A DNA stretch of 64,000 nucleotides from the NCBI RefSeq assembly GCF_900048035.1, contig NZ_LN999832.1, forward strand, positions 1 through 64,000, read 5' to 3'. Under the pieces are notes generated by a model. That model did no database searches, was not told the DNA's origin, and worked only from the letters and a program-made list of their open reading frames with translations. This stretch comes from Candidatus Gullanella endobia. GTDB taxonomy: Bacteria; Pseudomonadota; Gammaproteobacteria; Enterobacterales; Enterobacteriaceae. Below are positions 13,102 through 23,683 of the stretch, piece after piece. Numbering within the stretch: position 1 is the first letter of the stretch; each line of letters opens with the position of its first letter. Made by a program: the position numbers and the translations under genes.

Positions 13102-13902
13102 TCACTTTATTGCTTTATTTAATTCATTACGAAAAGTTAATAGTATAGCTTTCACTACTTTTGGATTACCAGCTACAATATTTCCGGAAATTAAATAATC
13201 ATGACTTCCATTAACATCAGTAACTAAACCACCCGCTTCACGCACTAATAGTTCACCGCCGATGAAATCCCAGGGCTTTAAAGCAATCTCAAAAAATCCA
13301 TCTATGCGACCAGCAGATACATAGGCTAAATTTAGAGTGGTTGATCCAGTATAACGAAAATCTACACATTGAATAAATAGTTTATTTACCAAAGCTATGT
13401 AGCTATTAGCATACTGTTTTTGTTTAACAGGAAAACTAGTAGCAAGTGTAGCACCTTCTATATTGTGTACAGCACTACCGCGCAAACGATAGCCGTTTAA
13501 TTGAGTACCTTGACCACGGGATGCAGTAAATAACTCATTTCGAATAGGATCATATATTGCGGCAATTTCCGTTCTATTTTTGATGCGTACAGCGATAGAA
13601 ACAGCAAAATAAGGGAAACAATTAATAAAATTAACGATGCCATCTAGTGGATTAATAATCCACTGCATATCATCGTTTTTTCTGGTTAATATATTACTCT
13701 CTTTACCAATAATATTATGTTGTGGATAATACTTTCGGATAACTTCAATAATTAAACGTTCTGATTCAGAATAAATATCAGTAATAAAATTACTGACGTT
13801 TTTTTTAACGATCTTGATAAAATCAGGATTTTCATAATATTTTGAAATAAAATTTCCTGCTTTTCGCACAGCGCGAATTGCAATGTTAAGTATTGGATAC
13901 AT
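13102..13902 (-). CDS. suhB: SuhB: inositol-monophosphatase-family protein, rRNA antitermination factor, probably phosphatase-dead
   Basis: In E. coli SuhB has inositol-1-phosphatase activity, but its main role is as a NusA/Nus-complex partner in rRNA antitermination and ribosome assembly. The ORF is intact (266 residues from the start that matches MHPMLN of E. coli; an ATG two codons upstream at 13908 is also possible). Compared with E. coli from memory, metal ligands are changed: Glu67 is Lys (IIGKES) and Asp84 is Asn (WIINPLDG), and the DGTTNF motif reads DGIVNF. Asp87 and the C-terminal WDF aspartate remain. This argues for loss of catalysis with the fold kept for the ribosomal role. It is the only minus-strand gene in the first block. 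Confidence 0.93.
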   Translation of the reverse strand: MYPILNIAIRAVRKAGNFISKYYENPDFIKIVKKNVSNFITDIYSESERLIIEVIRKYYPQHNIIGKESNILTRKNDDMQWIINPLDGIVNFINCFPYFAVSIAVRIKNRTEIAAIYDPIRNELFTASRGQGTQLNGYRLRGSAVHNIEGATLATSFPVKQKQYANSYIALVNKLFIQCVDFRYTGSTTLNLAYVSAGRIDGFFEIALKPWDFIGGELLVREAGGLVTDVNGSHDYLISGNIVAGNPKVVKAILLTFRNELNKAIK

Positions 13903-13908
13903 AAACAT

Positions 13909-14670
13909 TATCTACTAGAATGTTAAATAACTAAAGTTATTTAAAGTATAACAGAACATATGAAAACTATCATTATAGCAGGATAATATTCATATTTATT
14001 TTATTTTTTAAACTGTATTTTATACGATTCGTATATTTTTAAACGCTTATATTAAATAATAGGTAAAATTATCAGCAAATATGCTGTCGTATTATTTATA
14101 AAAATTATCAGCTTGCAAATGTAGTTATAAAATATCTTTTATTTGTTAATTTTAAATTATATTAAGGTAAGAGTTTCTATCAGCGAAAGAAAATAAAATA
14201 CTTAAGAAAATTACTCAATGAAATAGTTGACTACTTTAATTAAAAATGAAAAACTTTTGTATATCTTAATTGGTATTTACTATAAAACTATCTTAAAAAG
14301 ATCGCTATGCAGTCATTCTGATTTTTTAATATTTCCTTTATTCTAATATGAGCTTATTTATTTCAGAGATTTCTGAGCGTTAGAATATTACTATTTTCTT
14401 TAGAATAGCTATTTTCATTTGAAAAATATAAGTTAGATAGCTAGTTTTCCATAAAAACTAGTAGCGATTATTTACTGAGCTTGTAACTTCAATACTGATT
14501 AGAATAAAATAGAACTACCAAAGTGGTAATTACTACATAATCTATATACTCTAATCAATATGTATTAAAAATTTCTATTGCAATAGCTAATCATAGAAAA
14601 TGATTAAAATAAACCTATTTACTTGAATATAGTAAAATTATTTATTATTCATACTTGGAATTAATACTTC
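13909..14670. other. Spacer between divergent suhB and iscS
   Basis: In E. coli trmJ and iscR lie here. TrmJ was not recognisable. A stretch at 14063-14230 resembles degraded iscR and is listed separately. The remainder is AT-rich, and the last part must hold the iscS promoter, which I could not define. Confidence 0.6.
14063..14230 (+). pseudogene. iscR: Possible remnant of iscR (Fe-S regulator)
   Basis: Fragments fit the N-terminal winged-helix part of IscR in the right order and place, directly upstream of iscS as in E. coli. Codons at 14073-14090 read SKYAVV, against SKGRYAVT in IscR. Codons at 14176-14193 read SISERK, against DISERQ. The next codons in another frame read IKYLRKLLNEI, against LSYLEQLFSRL. 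No open frame survives. The matches are short and the DNA is AT-rich, so this rests mainly on position. Confidence 0.35.
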
Positions 14671-15831
14671 ATGAAATTACCGGTTTATCTTGATTACTCT
14701 TCTACTACTCCAGTCGATCCGCGGGTAGTAAATAAAATGATGCAATATCTTACACTAGACGGTATTTTCGGAAATCCAGCTTCTCGTTCTCACTGTTATG
14801 GCTGGCAGGCAGAAGAAGCTGTTGATATCAGCCGTAATCACATTGCCACTCTAATAGGTGCCGATCCACGCGAAATTATTTTTACTTCTGGTGCAACCGA
14901 ATCTAATAATTTGGCTATAAAAGGGGTAGCTCATTCTAGTCGTGCTAAAGGTCGCAATATTATTACTGCTATAACTGAGCATAAAGCAGTGTTAGATACT
15001 TGTCTACAATTAGAGCGAGAAGGATTTAATATCACTAGATTAACGCCTTCCTTGAACGGTATCATTACTCCACAACAATTAAGCGATGCGTTATGTGATG
15101 ATACAATTCTAGTATCATTAATGCATGTTAATAATGAAACTGGTTTAATTCAAGATATCGCAACATTCGGTGATCTATGTCGTTCTCGTGGGGTACTTTT
15201 TCATGTGGATGCTACTCAGAGTGTGGGAAAGTTGCCTATTAATCTAAATACTTTACCGGTAGATTTTATGTCATTTAGTAGTCATAAAGTATATGGACCG
15301 AAAGGTATCGCTTGTCTGTTTGTGCATAATATGTTAAAAGCGAAAATTGAACCTCAAATCCACGGCGGCGGTCATGAGTGGGGTATTCGCTCTGGTACGC
15401 TTCCAGTACATCAAATTGTTGGGATGGGTGAAGCTTATTATCTTGCAACACAAGAAATATCAAATGAGATATCACGCCTGAAAATTCTGCGTGACAGGTT
15501 ATGGGAAGGATTAAAACAAATTGGTGGAGTGGTAGTAAATGGCAGTCTAAATCAAAGCATAGCAACAGTGTTAAACGTTAGTTTTCATGGCATTAACAAT
15601 GAATCGCTTGTCATAAATCTAAAGAATCTAGCAGTATCAACGGGATCCGCTTGTACATCCACCAGCTTTGAACCGTCCTATGTTTTGAAAGCAATGGGAT
15701 TAGATGAAAAACTTATCAATAGTTCTATTCGCTTCTCTTTTGGACGATTTACTACCTCTGAAGAAATTGAGTTTGCTATTAGTCAAACTCAAACAGCTGT
15801 TGTACGGCTACGTGAAATTTTTAAAAATTAA
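14671..15831 (+). CDS. iscS: Cysteine desulfurase IscS, C-terminally shortened
   Basis: IscS removes sulfur from cysteine as an enzyme persulfide and hands it to acceptors for Fe-S clusters (via IscU) or thiolated tRNA (via TusA). The PLP lysine is in [12 protein letters not shown] (Lys206), and the active-site cysteine in SGSACTST-type context falls at residue 328, the same number as in E. coli. The protein has 386 residues against 404. It stops after RLREIFKN and lacks the tail that in E. coli lies in the region contacting IscU. The genes iscU, iscA, hscBA and fdx, normally directly downstream, are absent, since only 265 nt separate iscS from pepB. TusBCD is present at 55037, so tRNA thiolation is the likely main role. 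Confidence 0.96.
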   Translation: MKLPVYLDYSSTTPVDPRVVNKMMQYLTLDGIFGNPASRSHCYGWQAEEAVDISRNHIATLIGADPREIIFTSGATESNNLAIKGVAHSSRAKGRNIITAITEHKAVLDTCLQLEREGFNITRLTPSLNGIITPQQLSDALCDDTILVSLMHVNNETGLIQDIATFGDLCRSRGVLFHVDATQSVGKLPINLNTLPVDFMSFSSHKVYGPKGIACLFVHNMLKAKIEPQIHGGGHEWGIRSGTLPVHQIVGMGEAYYLATQEISNEISRLKILRDRLWEGLKQIGGVVVNGSLNQSIATVLNVSFHGINNESLVINLKNLAVSTGSACTSTSFEPSYVLKAMGLDEKLINSSIRFSFGRFTTSEEIEFAISQTQTAVVRLREIFKN

Positions 15832-16096
15832 CTGCAGAAATAGTAGCATATTTAATACAAAAATAAACTGTAATATTATAGTATTTTGTTTGTTTTCGTT
15901 CTAATTTAAGCCTATAAATTATCGTCTGAGTTAGTATATAGATATTGAAATAAGGCGATAATAACAGTTTAATTATACTATTTTTTTGTGAGTAGTTATA
16001 ACTATATCTTTTACTCATAAATCATAACAGTAATTTATTATTGTACTAAATATATATAGATAATATTATTATCCTAATTTATTGGAGCAATATTTT

Positions 16097-17386
16097 ATGA
16101 CAAAAACAATGAAGATTACATTATCCACTTTACCTGCTAATCAGCGTTGGGGTGAAAAAGCATTATTAAGCGCCGATGAATACGGAATAACCATTCATTT
16201 GATAGATGATGATGTATTGAGTACTATTCAACGTGGTGGACGAAAAATTAATAGAGAAGGGATAAAGCAAATTGTATTAGTGGGAGATTCGTGGGATTTA
16301 GCTCGCTGCTGGGCATTTTGGCAAGGTTATTGGTCTCCTAAAGGGGGGTGCTATATAACTTGGCCAACGCTACCAAAAACAGCGCGTAAAGAGCTAGATG
16401 ACCGAATAAAAATAATTGAGTGGGTACGTAATATAATTAATTCTCCAGCAGAAGAGCTAGGTCCAGAACAGCTAGCACAACGCGTAGTATATATCATATC
16501 TTCTGTAGCTGATACTACTATCAGTTATAACATTATGAAAGCCGATGATCTTTCTAATAAGAATTATATGGGACTATATACCGTAGGACGCGGATCTAAT
16601 CGTCAACCGGTATTATTAACTCTAGACTATAATCCTACTAACGATACGCAGACAAAAGTACTAGCTTGTCTAGTAGGAAAAGGGATTACTTTTGATACTG
16701 GTGGTTATAGTTTGAAAAGTAATGCTTTTATGAGTTCTATGAAATCCGATATGGGAGGTGCCGCTATATTAACTGGCGCATTAGCACTGGCTATCAGCCG
16801 TGGATTGAATAAGCGAGTACGCCTGATTTTATGCTGTGCTGAAAATATGGTGAGCGGTAATGCTTTTAAATTAGGTGATATCATCCATTATCGAAATGGA
16901 AAATCAGTCGAAATAATGAATACTGATGCCGAAGGTCGATTAGTATTAGCTGACGGTCTTATTGATGCTAGTTCAGAGAAACCTCAGTTCATCATTGACT
17001 GTGCTACTTTAACTGGTGCAGCAAAAACTGCTTTAGGTAATGATTACCACGCGTTCTTTAGCTTCGATGAAGCTTTAGTAGCTGCTCTTATAAAGAGTTC
17101 CAATGAAGAGAACGAACCATTTTGGCGTTTGCCACTAGCAGAATTTCATCGCCAGTATTTACCGTCTAATTTCGCTGACATAAGTAATATAGCAAGCAAT
17201 ATACACAGTGCGAGTGCTAGTACTGCCGCAGCATTTTTATCCTATTTCGTAGAAAATTATCATCAGGGCTGGCTACATATTGACTGCTCTGCTACTTACT
17301 ATGAAAATGGAGTTGATCAATGGTCTGCTGGCGCAACTGGATTAGGGGTACGTACGCTGGCTAATCTGCTACTGAACCAAATATAA
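16097..17386 (+). CDS. pepB: Peptidase B (leucine-aminopeptidase family M17)
   Basis: PepB is a cytosolic broad-specificity aminopeptidase with two metal ions that recycles peptides. The ATG at 16097 follows GGAG by nine bases and matches the known PepB start (MKITLST near the N-terminus), giving 429 residues (E. coli 427). An in-frame TTG at 16082 would add five residues and is less likely. The metal and catalytic motifs [14 protein letters not shown] and [14 protein letters not shown] are intact, and the C-terminus ends normally at [11 protein letters not shown]. It is the nearest surviving gene after iscS, which marks deletion of the rest of the isc operon. Confidence 0.96.
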   Translation: MTKTMKITLSTLPANQRWGEKALLSADEYGITIHLIDDDVLSTIQRGGRKINREGIKQIVLVGDSWDLARCWAFWQGYWSPKGGCYITWPTLPKTARKELDDRIKIIEWVRNIINSPAEELGPEQLAQRVVYIISSVADTTISYNIMKADDLSNKNYMGLYTVGRGSNRQPVLLTLDYNPTNDTQTKVLACLVGKGITFDTGGYSLKSNAFMSSMKSDMGGAAILTGALALAISRGLNKRVRLILCCAENMVSGNAFKLGDIIHYRNGKSVEIMNTDAEGRLVLADGLIDASSEKPQFIIDCATLTGAAKTALGNDYHAFFSFDEALVAALIKSSNEENEPFWRLPLAEFHRQYLPSNFADISNIASNIHSASASTAAAFLSYFVENYHQGWLHIDCSATYYENGVDQWSAGATGLGVRTLANLLLNQI

Positions 17387-18233
17387 GATTATTTTTCATA
17401 TTCATCCAGATACTTTCAGCCTAGATTTTTTATAATAGCCTATATAGATCAATAACTGTTTAATTTAACATCTGCTTAAGTAATATCTGAAATTACAATA
17501 TGTATGTCATTAAACAGATACTAGAGCAGATTCTGAAAGCTAGTTTATCATCTAGCTTCTTTTAGGATGTTTAAGTGATTAGTACTCTGAAAATTAGTAT
17601 TTCTATTTCTATAGAAATAGCCGAAGTAATATCTAGTAAGAACTAGTTCGAATAAGATTAATATCTAACTATTATAGTTATTTCTTTAATATCAAATCAG
17701 AATTTATCTGTTTATCTTATATTAAATAGTTTCAATATAAGTGTAGTCGTGAAGAGAAAATACTTCATTTCTATCGAAAATTATATAATAGTGTATTTCG
17801 ATAATTTTTAAATGCAAGTATATCATAAATAAACTTTTATATCAAAATATTTTTAATAAAAATATACCAGCGAAAAATACTGGAATGTTTTCGTGTACCC
17901 TTTAATGATTGAATGTAATACAAATATATTATGGCTATATTTAACTTATAACTAACACACAATTTATTGTTATATACTCCATATAAGGTTATTCTATATA
18001 TTGTGTGATAAAAAACTTTTATATTAAAATTCGAATTATTTATAACTAAAATAAAGCAAAAATAGATAGTTTATAAATCAGAAAAAGAGATCACCATTAG
18101 ACCAAAAATGTATTTATAAAATATTTATTTAAAATGTAGCGAAGTTTTCTTCGTACCCCCTTCATAACCTTTACAACCTATATTGATAAATATAACGGCA
18201 ATAGCACAACTATAAAATATTTTAGAAATTTTT
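17387..18233. other. Spacer between pepB and the ndk pseudogene
   Basis: In the E. coli order sseB, sseA, yfhM and pbpC lie here; none is readable. A hairpin with arms AAGCTAG and CTAGCTT (17537-17558) followed by CTTTTAGG could be a weak terminator about 150 nt behind pepB. The rest is featureless AT-rich DNA. Confidence 0.6.
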
Positions 18234-18667
18234 ATGATTATTTAACGTACTTTTTCTATTATTAAGCAAAATGCTGTTGAAAAAAAAATGTAATCGGTGT
18301 TGTTATCTAACTTTTTGAAAGTATCGGATTGATTGTGATTTATATAAAAATGTTACAGATGGCTTGTAAACAAAAAGAAGTATTTTATTCCGAACATAAA
18401 GATAAGTCTTTTTCGATAATCTTATATCTTTTATGGTTTCTGGTCCTATTCTGTACAAGTGCTAGAAGGAAAAAAGCTATACGCCGAAATCGTAAATTAC
18501 AAGTGATACTAAAAACCCATCTAATGCTATAATTGGTACTCTGCGTGCAGAGTATGCTGATAGTTTTACGGAGAATGCAGTAAGTACACTACTCAGACTC
18601 TGATAAATCTGCAGAACGAAAAATTACTTATTTTTCCGATTTTGAAATTTGTAATTGTGTTCGATAA
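18234..18667 (+). pseudogene. ndk: ndk pseudogene (nucleoside diphosphate kinase)
   Basis: The span has nearly the length of an intact ndk (434 nt against 432) and sits between pepB and rodZ as in E. coli. The 5' end reads M-I-I-stop-RTFSIIKQNAVEKK, against MAIERTFSIIKPNAVAKN, so codon 4 has become TAA. After a frameshift come IKMLQM and FYSEHKDKSF, against TKMLHL and FYAEHDGKPF. Further on GTLRAEYADSFTEN matches GTLRADYADSLTEN. After another shift SDSDKSAERKITYFSDFEIC matches the C-terminal part, ending in CVR-stop. At least one nonsense codon and several frameshifts inactivate it. A 67-codon open frame at 18329-18532 is part of this relic and not a gene. Confidence 0.85.
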
Positions 18668-20123
18668 ATTTTTTATATAAAAACCTATTATTTTAATAGT
18701 GCAGTTTTACTAAAATTACTCTCCAATGTACTAAGATGAGGTGCTCATCTATATATATTATGCTATTATACATAATAATAAAATTATGAAAAATTCTTTA
18801 AAAAAGATTTTGGTTTTTATTCGATTTTTTTAATTTAAAATAGATATTATCTTATACCAATAATATAAGATAGCAGATCTATCACTATTAGTATTAATTA
18901 GTAATTTTTCTTAGAAAATTAATATCAAAAATATTAATATACTAGATTAAATTGATATAAATCAGATAGCTAAAACTCGTCTAGAATTAATAATTCGCCT
19001 ACAGTACTATTAAATATAGTATTAAAATAAAATAAAATAACAAGCAAATAAAAATTATCCATATATTCCTATAGGTGAGATTTTCGTTGAAATAAAATTT
19101 TTATTACATATTGATAATTATTTATATCACTATATTTTAATAGTATCGGTTATTGTTTTGCTATTAAAATAATAATATTAGTATAGTAACTTGCTATTCA
19201 ATTGTATTAATGTTATGATAGAAAAAAATTTTATAGGAAATTTTTATTTAAACTAATTAATAAACCCTTAATATTATTCATTTATCTCTTGATTATTCAG
19301 GATAATTTAAAATTTTTTCTCTATGTATTAAGTGATAAAATTTGCAATAACATTATATCGATTAACCGAAAAGTATAATATTAAAACTTTTCAGAAAGAT
19401 TTTATGATCAATAAAATTAGTTTAATTCTAAATAATTTCACTGATCATTAATTTATATTAACAAAACAGTATAACTGATATGAAAGTTATACATAAGACT
19501 GATTTAAATAAATAGAATCATAATTATTATTATTCGTTTAGTTGAAAAATAAATAGCGACGATGATATATCATCATAGTTTTCACTTAACGACTTATAAC
19601 TTGGAATTGTTATATGTATTTAGAGAGAATATAGATTCTGCTCAGTAAAATTATTAATAAGTATAAGAACTATATTAAAATAATTAATAATTAATAAATC
19701 TAGTCTTATATAATATAATACTAATATCAGATTAACAAATAGATTTCATAGAAAATCTCTATCGACTAACCCTAAAATTGGTAATGTAAAATAACAAAGT
19801 TCTAAATAATTAGAATATCTTCTATGTGATTTTAATACACTATATGCTGTTTTAATAGACGTTTTACACGATTTCATAATAAGCAAATTATACTAAAGTA
19901 GTCACTAGATATAGCCATATACGTTTATGCGCGTAATAATAAACCTTGCTAACAGAGTGAGATGATTCTTATATATTTACTAATTTTCTTTTTCAAAAAA
20001 GAAAAAAAATTTTAGTTTAAATTTATTTTATTGCATTAGCAATGCAGAAAAATACGTACGACCTTATTATATACTATTTGTATTATTTTCACTATATTAA
20101 ATAGTGATAGCAATTCTTACCTC
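18668..20123. other. AT-rich spacer of about 1.5 kb between ndk relic and rodZ
   Basis: The E. coli neighbour here is rlmN, about 1.15 kb. I searched for its cluster-binding CxxxCxxC region and did not find a convincing trace. It is presumably rlmN decayed beyond recognition. Confidence 0.6.
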
Positions 20124-20720
20124 ATGAATACTGAAGCCCTGCAAGATAAAATATCAACTACAACAGGCGGACGTCTACGTCAAGCTCGTGAAAATATAGG
20201 ATTAAGTCAACAAGCAGTGGCTGAACGATTATGTCTTAAGGTATCCACTATACGGGATATAGAAAATGATTACGTTAATCCTAACCTTGATTCAACTTTT
20301 CTACGAGGTTATATCCGTTCCTATGCACGATTAGTTCATATTTCTGAAGAAGAAATAGTATCAACAATGCTTAAACAGACACCAATAAAACCATCTAAAA
20401 TAGAACCAATAAAAAACTTTTCATTAGGTAGGATCCGTAAAAAACGCGATATTTTAGTAATAAAATTCACCTGGTTTATCTTGTTTATAGTAATTAGTCT
20501 GACAAGTGCATGGTTGTGGAAAAATTATCAAGTTCAGAAGCAGAATATTACCAATATAGATAATCAATCTTCTGACCAGTTATTTCACGAAAGTTATAAT
20601 ATAGACGAAGTTGTCCAATCGCAATCAGCAGATCAATTAGTTAAAATAGATATAAGTTCGCTAACTACAGCATTATCTTCTTTATCCATTAAATTACCAA
20701 TAATACTCTCTTTACTATAG
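20124..20720 (+). CDS. rodZ: RodZ, truncated: cytoplasmic HTH domain plus one membrane helix
   Basis: RodZ links the actin-like protein MreB to the cell-wall elongation machinery. The N-terminal helix-turn-helix domain that binds MreB is intact (GGRLRQARENIGLSQQAVAERL, residues 15-36, and the following helices to about residue 85). It is followed by a basic stretch (RIRKKRD) and one membrane helix at about residues 110-132. Only about 65 periplasmic residues follow, ending at residue 198. E. coli RodZ has 337, so the C-terminal periplasmic domain is missing. It could still anchor MreB if MreB exists, or it may be a decaying gene. Confidence 0.85.
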   Translation: MNTEALQDKISTTTGGRLRQARENIGLSQQAVAERLCLKVSTIRDIENDYVNPNLDSTFLRGYIRSYARLVHISEEEIVSTMLKQTPIKPSKIEPIKNFSLGRIRKKRDILVIKFTWFILFIVISLTSAWLWKNYQVQKQNITNIDNQSSDQLFHESYNIDEVVQSQSADQLVKIDISSLTTALSSLSIKLPIILSLL

Positions 20721-21839
20721 ATTAGTATTTCTTTTTTTTGATAGATAAGCACCGGTGATAAATTTTAACGGTGATCGCTAGTCAAAAGCGTTCAATATAT
20801 AATGTTATATTAATACTCTATCAAAAATAGAAACTCATTTTTTTAAAATGTATTAGTATATGATAAAGTTTTAATCTCGGTCACTTAATAACTAATACAT
20901 GTATTATCAATATTTAAAATATTAGTATAGTAAATATGTATTTATCAATAACCACCATAGTAACTATTAAAGTATTTATGTTTATTAGGCTAAAAATCGT
21001 TTTTAAACTGGAAACAGATCTCTATTGATAATAGATATCTATTTATTATTATATTGCATTAAAAACTATCAGATATAGCGTTGATTATTTTTGCATCGAT
21101 AATAGCAAAACCAATAAAAAAGACATATTTATAAAGACATATTTATTTTATAATAGATCATATGCACAATAATAGTATTCAATTAAAATTAATACTGGTT
21201 TTATTGAGTTTGATCTGATAGTAATCCGACTTTATAAGATATTTAAAATTGACTATATGTTATATAGATACTTAATTAGTTAATTTTTTAAATATATCAA
21301 GAATAGTATAAAACTTTTTAGTCTATTGCTAACATACAATTTTATTGTTTATTAGTTTCATATAGCGATTAGCTATTATAGCTTTTAATTACTGAAGCTG
21401 ATATTGTCCTTTTTTTTTAAAAAATAACAATTCACTAAAGATAGATCATAGCTAAGGTTAATTTCATATTTTGAATTCATTGCGTATTCGTGCCAACAAG
21501 ATTCTCGTTATTTTTGATTTAAAATATTTAAACCAAGAGTTTGACTTTATTAGTACTGTTATTTTTTAAAATAAGTAGATGAAATATTATCATATTAATA
21601 CATCTGTCTATCATAGATTATATACTAAATACCTCTAGCAAAGTAGTAATGTTTACACTAAGTAAAATTAGTAGTAATAATAAAAAATCGACTACTACAA
21701 AGATAATATTAGTAAACATAAGTATTTTAATAAAAATGCTAATGATCGATATAGTAGGTTTATATTCGTACTAAGACAGTAATATTGAAAAATATAATCG
21801 CGTTATAACCAAATAGAAATAACATAGGTAAAATTCGAT
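20721..21839. other. Spacer of about 1.1 kb at the ispG position
   Basis: In E. coli ispG (1.1 kb) lies exactly between rodZ and hisS, and the gap has about that length. I found no readable IspG motif, so it is either fully decayed ispG or unrelated spacer. Its loss would remove the MEP isoprenoid step, unless it is encoded elsewhere. Confidence 0.6.
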
Positions 21840-23114
21840 ATGGTAAAAAATATTCAAGCCATTCGTGGTATGAATGATTATTTTCCGGAAGAAACAGCAT
21901 TTTGGCAGCGTGTGGAATGGATACTTAAAGATGTTTTAACCAGATATAGTTACAATGAAATCCGCCTACCGATTGTTGAAAGAACTTCTCTATTCCAGCG
22001 AGCCATCGGTGAAATTACTGATGTAGTAGAAAAAGAGATGTACACTTTCATTAATCGCAATGGAGACAGCTTAACCTTACGTCCGGAAGGCACTGCTGGT
22101 TGTGTACGAGCTGGTATTGAACGCGGTTTTCTATATAACCAAGAACAGCGATTTTGGTATTTGGGACCAATGTTTCGTTATGAACGTCCACAAAAAGGTC
22201 GTTATCGCCAATTCTATCAGATAGGCGCTGAAGTATTCGGTCAACAAGGGCCAGATGTTGATGCTGAGCTTATTCTTCTGACCGCTCGATGGTGGCGTAC
22301 TCTAGGGATTCAAGATTATGTAACGCTAGAGCTAAATTCTATTGGTTCACTGGAAGCTCGTGCTCGTTATTGTAAGGCACTAATCGCATTTTTTTGCCAG
22401 AATAAAGAGTTTTTGGATAAAGATTGTCTCCGTCGTATGTATATTAATCCAATGCGGATATTTGATACAAAAAATCCTAATATTCAGGCATTGCTTAACG
22501 AGGCGCCTGTTTTAACCGATTACCTTGATGATGATTCTCAAGCTCACTTCTCTGATCTATGTGAACTTTTAAATCTAGCCGGTATTTCATATAAAATTAA
22601 TCCACGTTTAATACGTGGCTTAGATTATTATAACCGGACAGTTTTTGAGTGGGTAACTATGTACTTAGGATCACAGGGTACTATTTGTGGTGGTGGTCGA
22701 TATGATAGTCTAGTAGAGCAATTGGGCGGTTTCGCTACTCCTGCTGTAGGCTTTGCGATGGGTTTGGAACGACTAATACTGCTTGTAAAGGCGGTTAATC
22801 CAAATTTTGCTACGATAGCATGTGTAGATGTCTATCTAGTGGTACGTGGAAGTAGTATAAAACATGAAGCATTCCAGCTAGCAGAACAACTACGTGATGC
22901 ACTGCCTTCTTTACGATTAATGACTAATTACGGAAATGATAGTTTTAAGAAGCAGTTTAGACGCGCTAATAAACATGGTGCACGCATTGTATTAGTTCTT
23001 GGAGAAAGTGAGGTATCAGCAGGACAGCTAATAATGAAAGATTTAGTTACAGGTAATCAGGAAATGTTAGCAAAAAGTGATATTACTGCACGGCTAGCAT
23101 CAATTTTAGATTAA
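21840..23114 (+). CDS. hisS: Histidyl-tRNA synthetase
   Basis: HisRS charges tRNA-His; its substrate tRNA is encoded at 28331 in this window. The 424-residue class II synthetase has the E. coli length and aligns throughout, starting [14 protein letters not shown]. Motif 2 region [15 protein letters not shown] and the histidine-specific [11 protein letters not shown]-like segment ([15 protein letters not shown] near residues 257-271) are present, as is the motif 3 GFAMGLERL. The C-terminal anticodon-binding domain is complete. It is followed by yfgM-bamB-der in the ancestral order. Confidence 0.98.
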   Translation: MVKNIQAIRGMNDYFPEETAFWQRVEWILKDVLTRYSYNEIRLPIVERTSLFQRAIGEITDVVEKEMYTFINRNGDSLTLRPEGTAGCVRAGIERGFLYNQEQRFWYLGPMFRYERPQKGRYRQFYQIGAEVFGQQGPDVDAELILLTARWWRTLGIQDYVTLELNSIGSLEARARYCKALIAFFCQNKEFLDKDCLRRMYINPMRIFDTKNPNIQALLNEAPVLTDYLDDDSQAHFSDLCELLNLAGISYKINPRLIRGLDYYNRTVFEWVTMYLGSQGTICGGGRYDSLVEQLGGFATPAVGFAMGLERLILLVKAVNPNFATIACVDVYLVVRGSSIKHEAFQLAEQLRDALPSLRLMTNYGNDSFKKQFRRANKHGARIVLVLGESEVSAGQLIMKDLVTGNQEMLAKSDITARLASILD

Positions 23115-23157
23115 TAAAAATAGATGGAATATAGTTTTATAATATAGATAATGCACT

Positions 23158-23667
23158 ATGAATAAAAAGAACAAGGCGTTTCAATATTTCTTTTTTAAGA
23201 ATAGTAAAATACTTATGATAGGTTTAGTAATTAATATTATTACTTTAATAGGTTGGTATTACTGGTATACTAATCATAATTCCATTAGTATTAATAATAA
23301 GCATGATATATTAACTTTAATAAGATCAGCCCGACAATTTGCTGATCATCGTGATTTCTCAACTGCAGAGAAACAATTGAAAAAAGTGCTTGGCCAGATC
23401 TGCGATGAAAACCTACAATCACTTGTCAATCTATTCTTAGCGCGCGTGCAGTTACAGCAAAAAAATATAGATAGTACATTGAAAACTCTTTATGATATAA
23501 AAGAAAAAAGATGGAGGGCACTTGCGGATAATATCCGTGGTGATGCACAAGCAATTAAAGGTAACCAACAGGCTGCTCGTATTGCTTATGAAAAATCGTT
23601 ACAATCCAACGTGCCGCAAGCATTGAAAATAATTCTACAGATGAAAATAAATAATCTGTCTAACTGA
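23158..23667 (+). CDS. yfgM: YfgM-like ancillary SecYEG translocon protein, internally shortened
   Basis: YfgM is an inner-membrane protein with a periplasmic TPR-like domain that works with PpiD at the SecYEG translocon. The product has 169 residues against 206 in E. coli. One membrane helix (about residues 17-36) is kept, and the C-terminal part is recognisable: DENLQSLVNLFLARVQLQQKN and MKINNLSN at the end. About 35 residues between the membrane helix and the first well-aligned repeat are missing, so an internal deletion has removed the first part of the repeat domain. It lies between hisS and bamB as in E. coli. Confidence 0.85.
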   Translation: MNKKNKAFQYFFFKNSKILMIGLVINIITLIGWYYWYTNHNSISINNKHDILTLIRSARQFADHRDFSTAEKQLKKVLGQICDENLQSLVNLFLARVQLQQKNIDSTLKTLYDIKEKRWRALADNIRGDAQAIKGNQQAARIAYEKSLQSNVPQALKIILQMKINNLSN

Positions 23668-23683
23668 AAAGAAGAGGGATCCT

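Noticed and set aside
20721-21839. ispG relic
   Set aside because: The gap length and position fit, but I could not find any IspG motif by eye, so I report only spacer.
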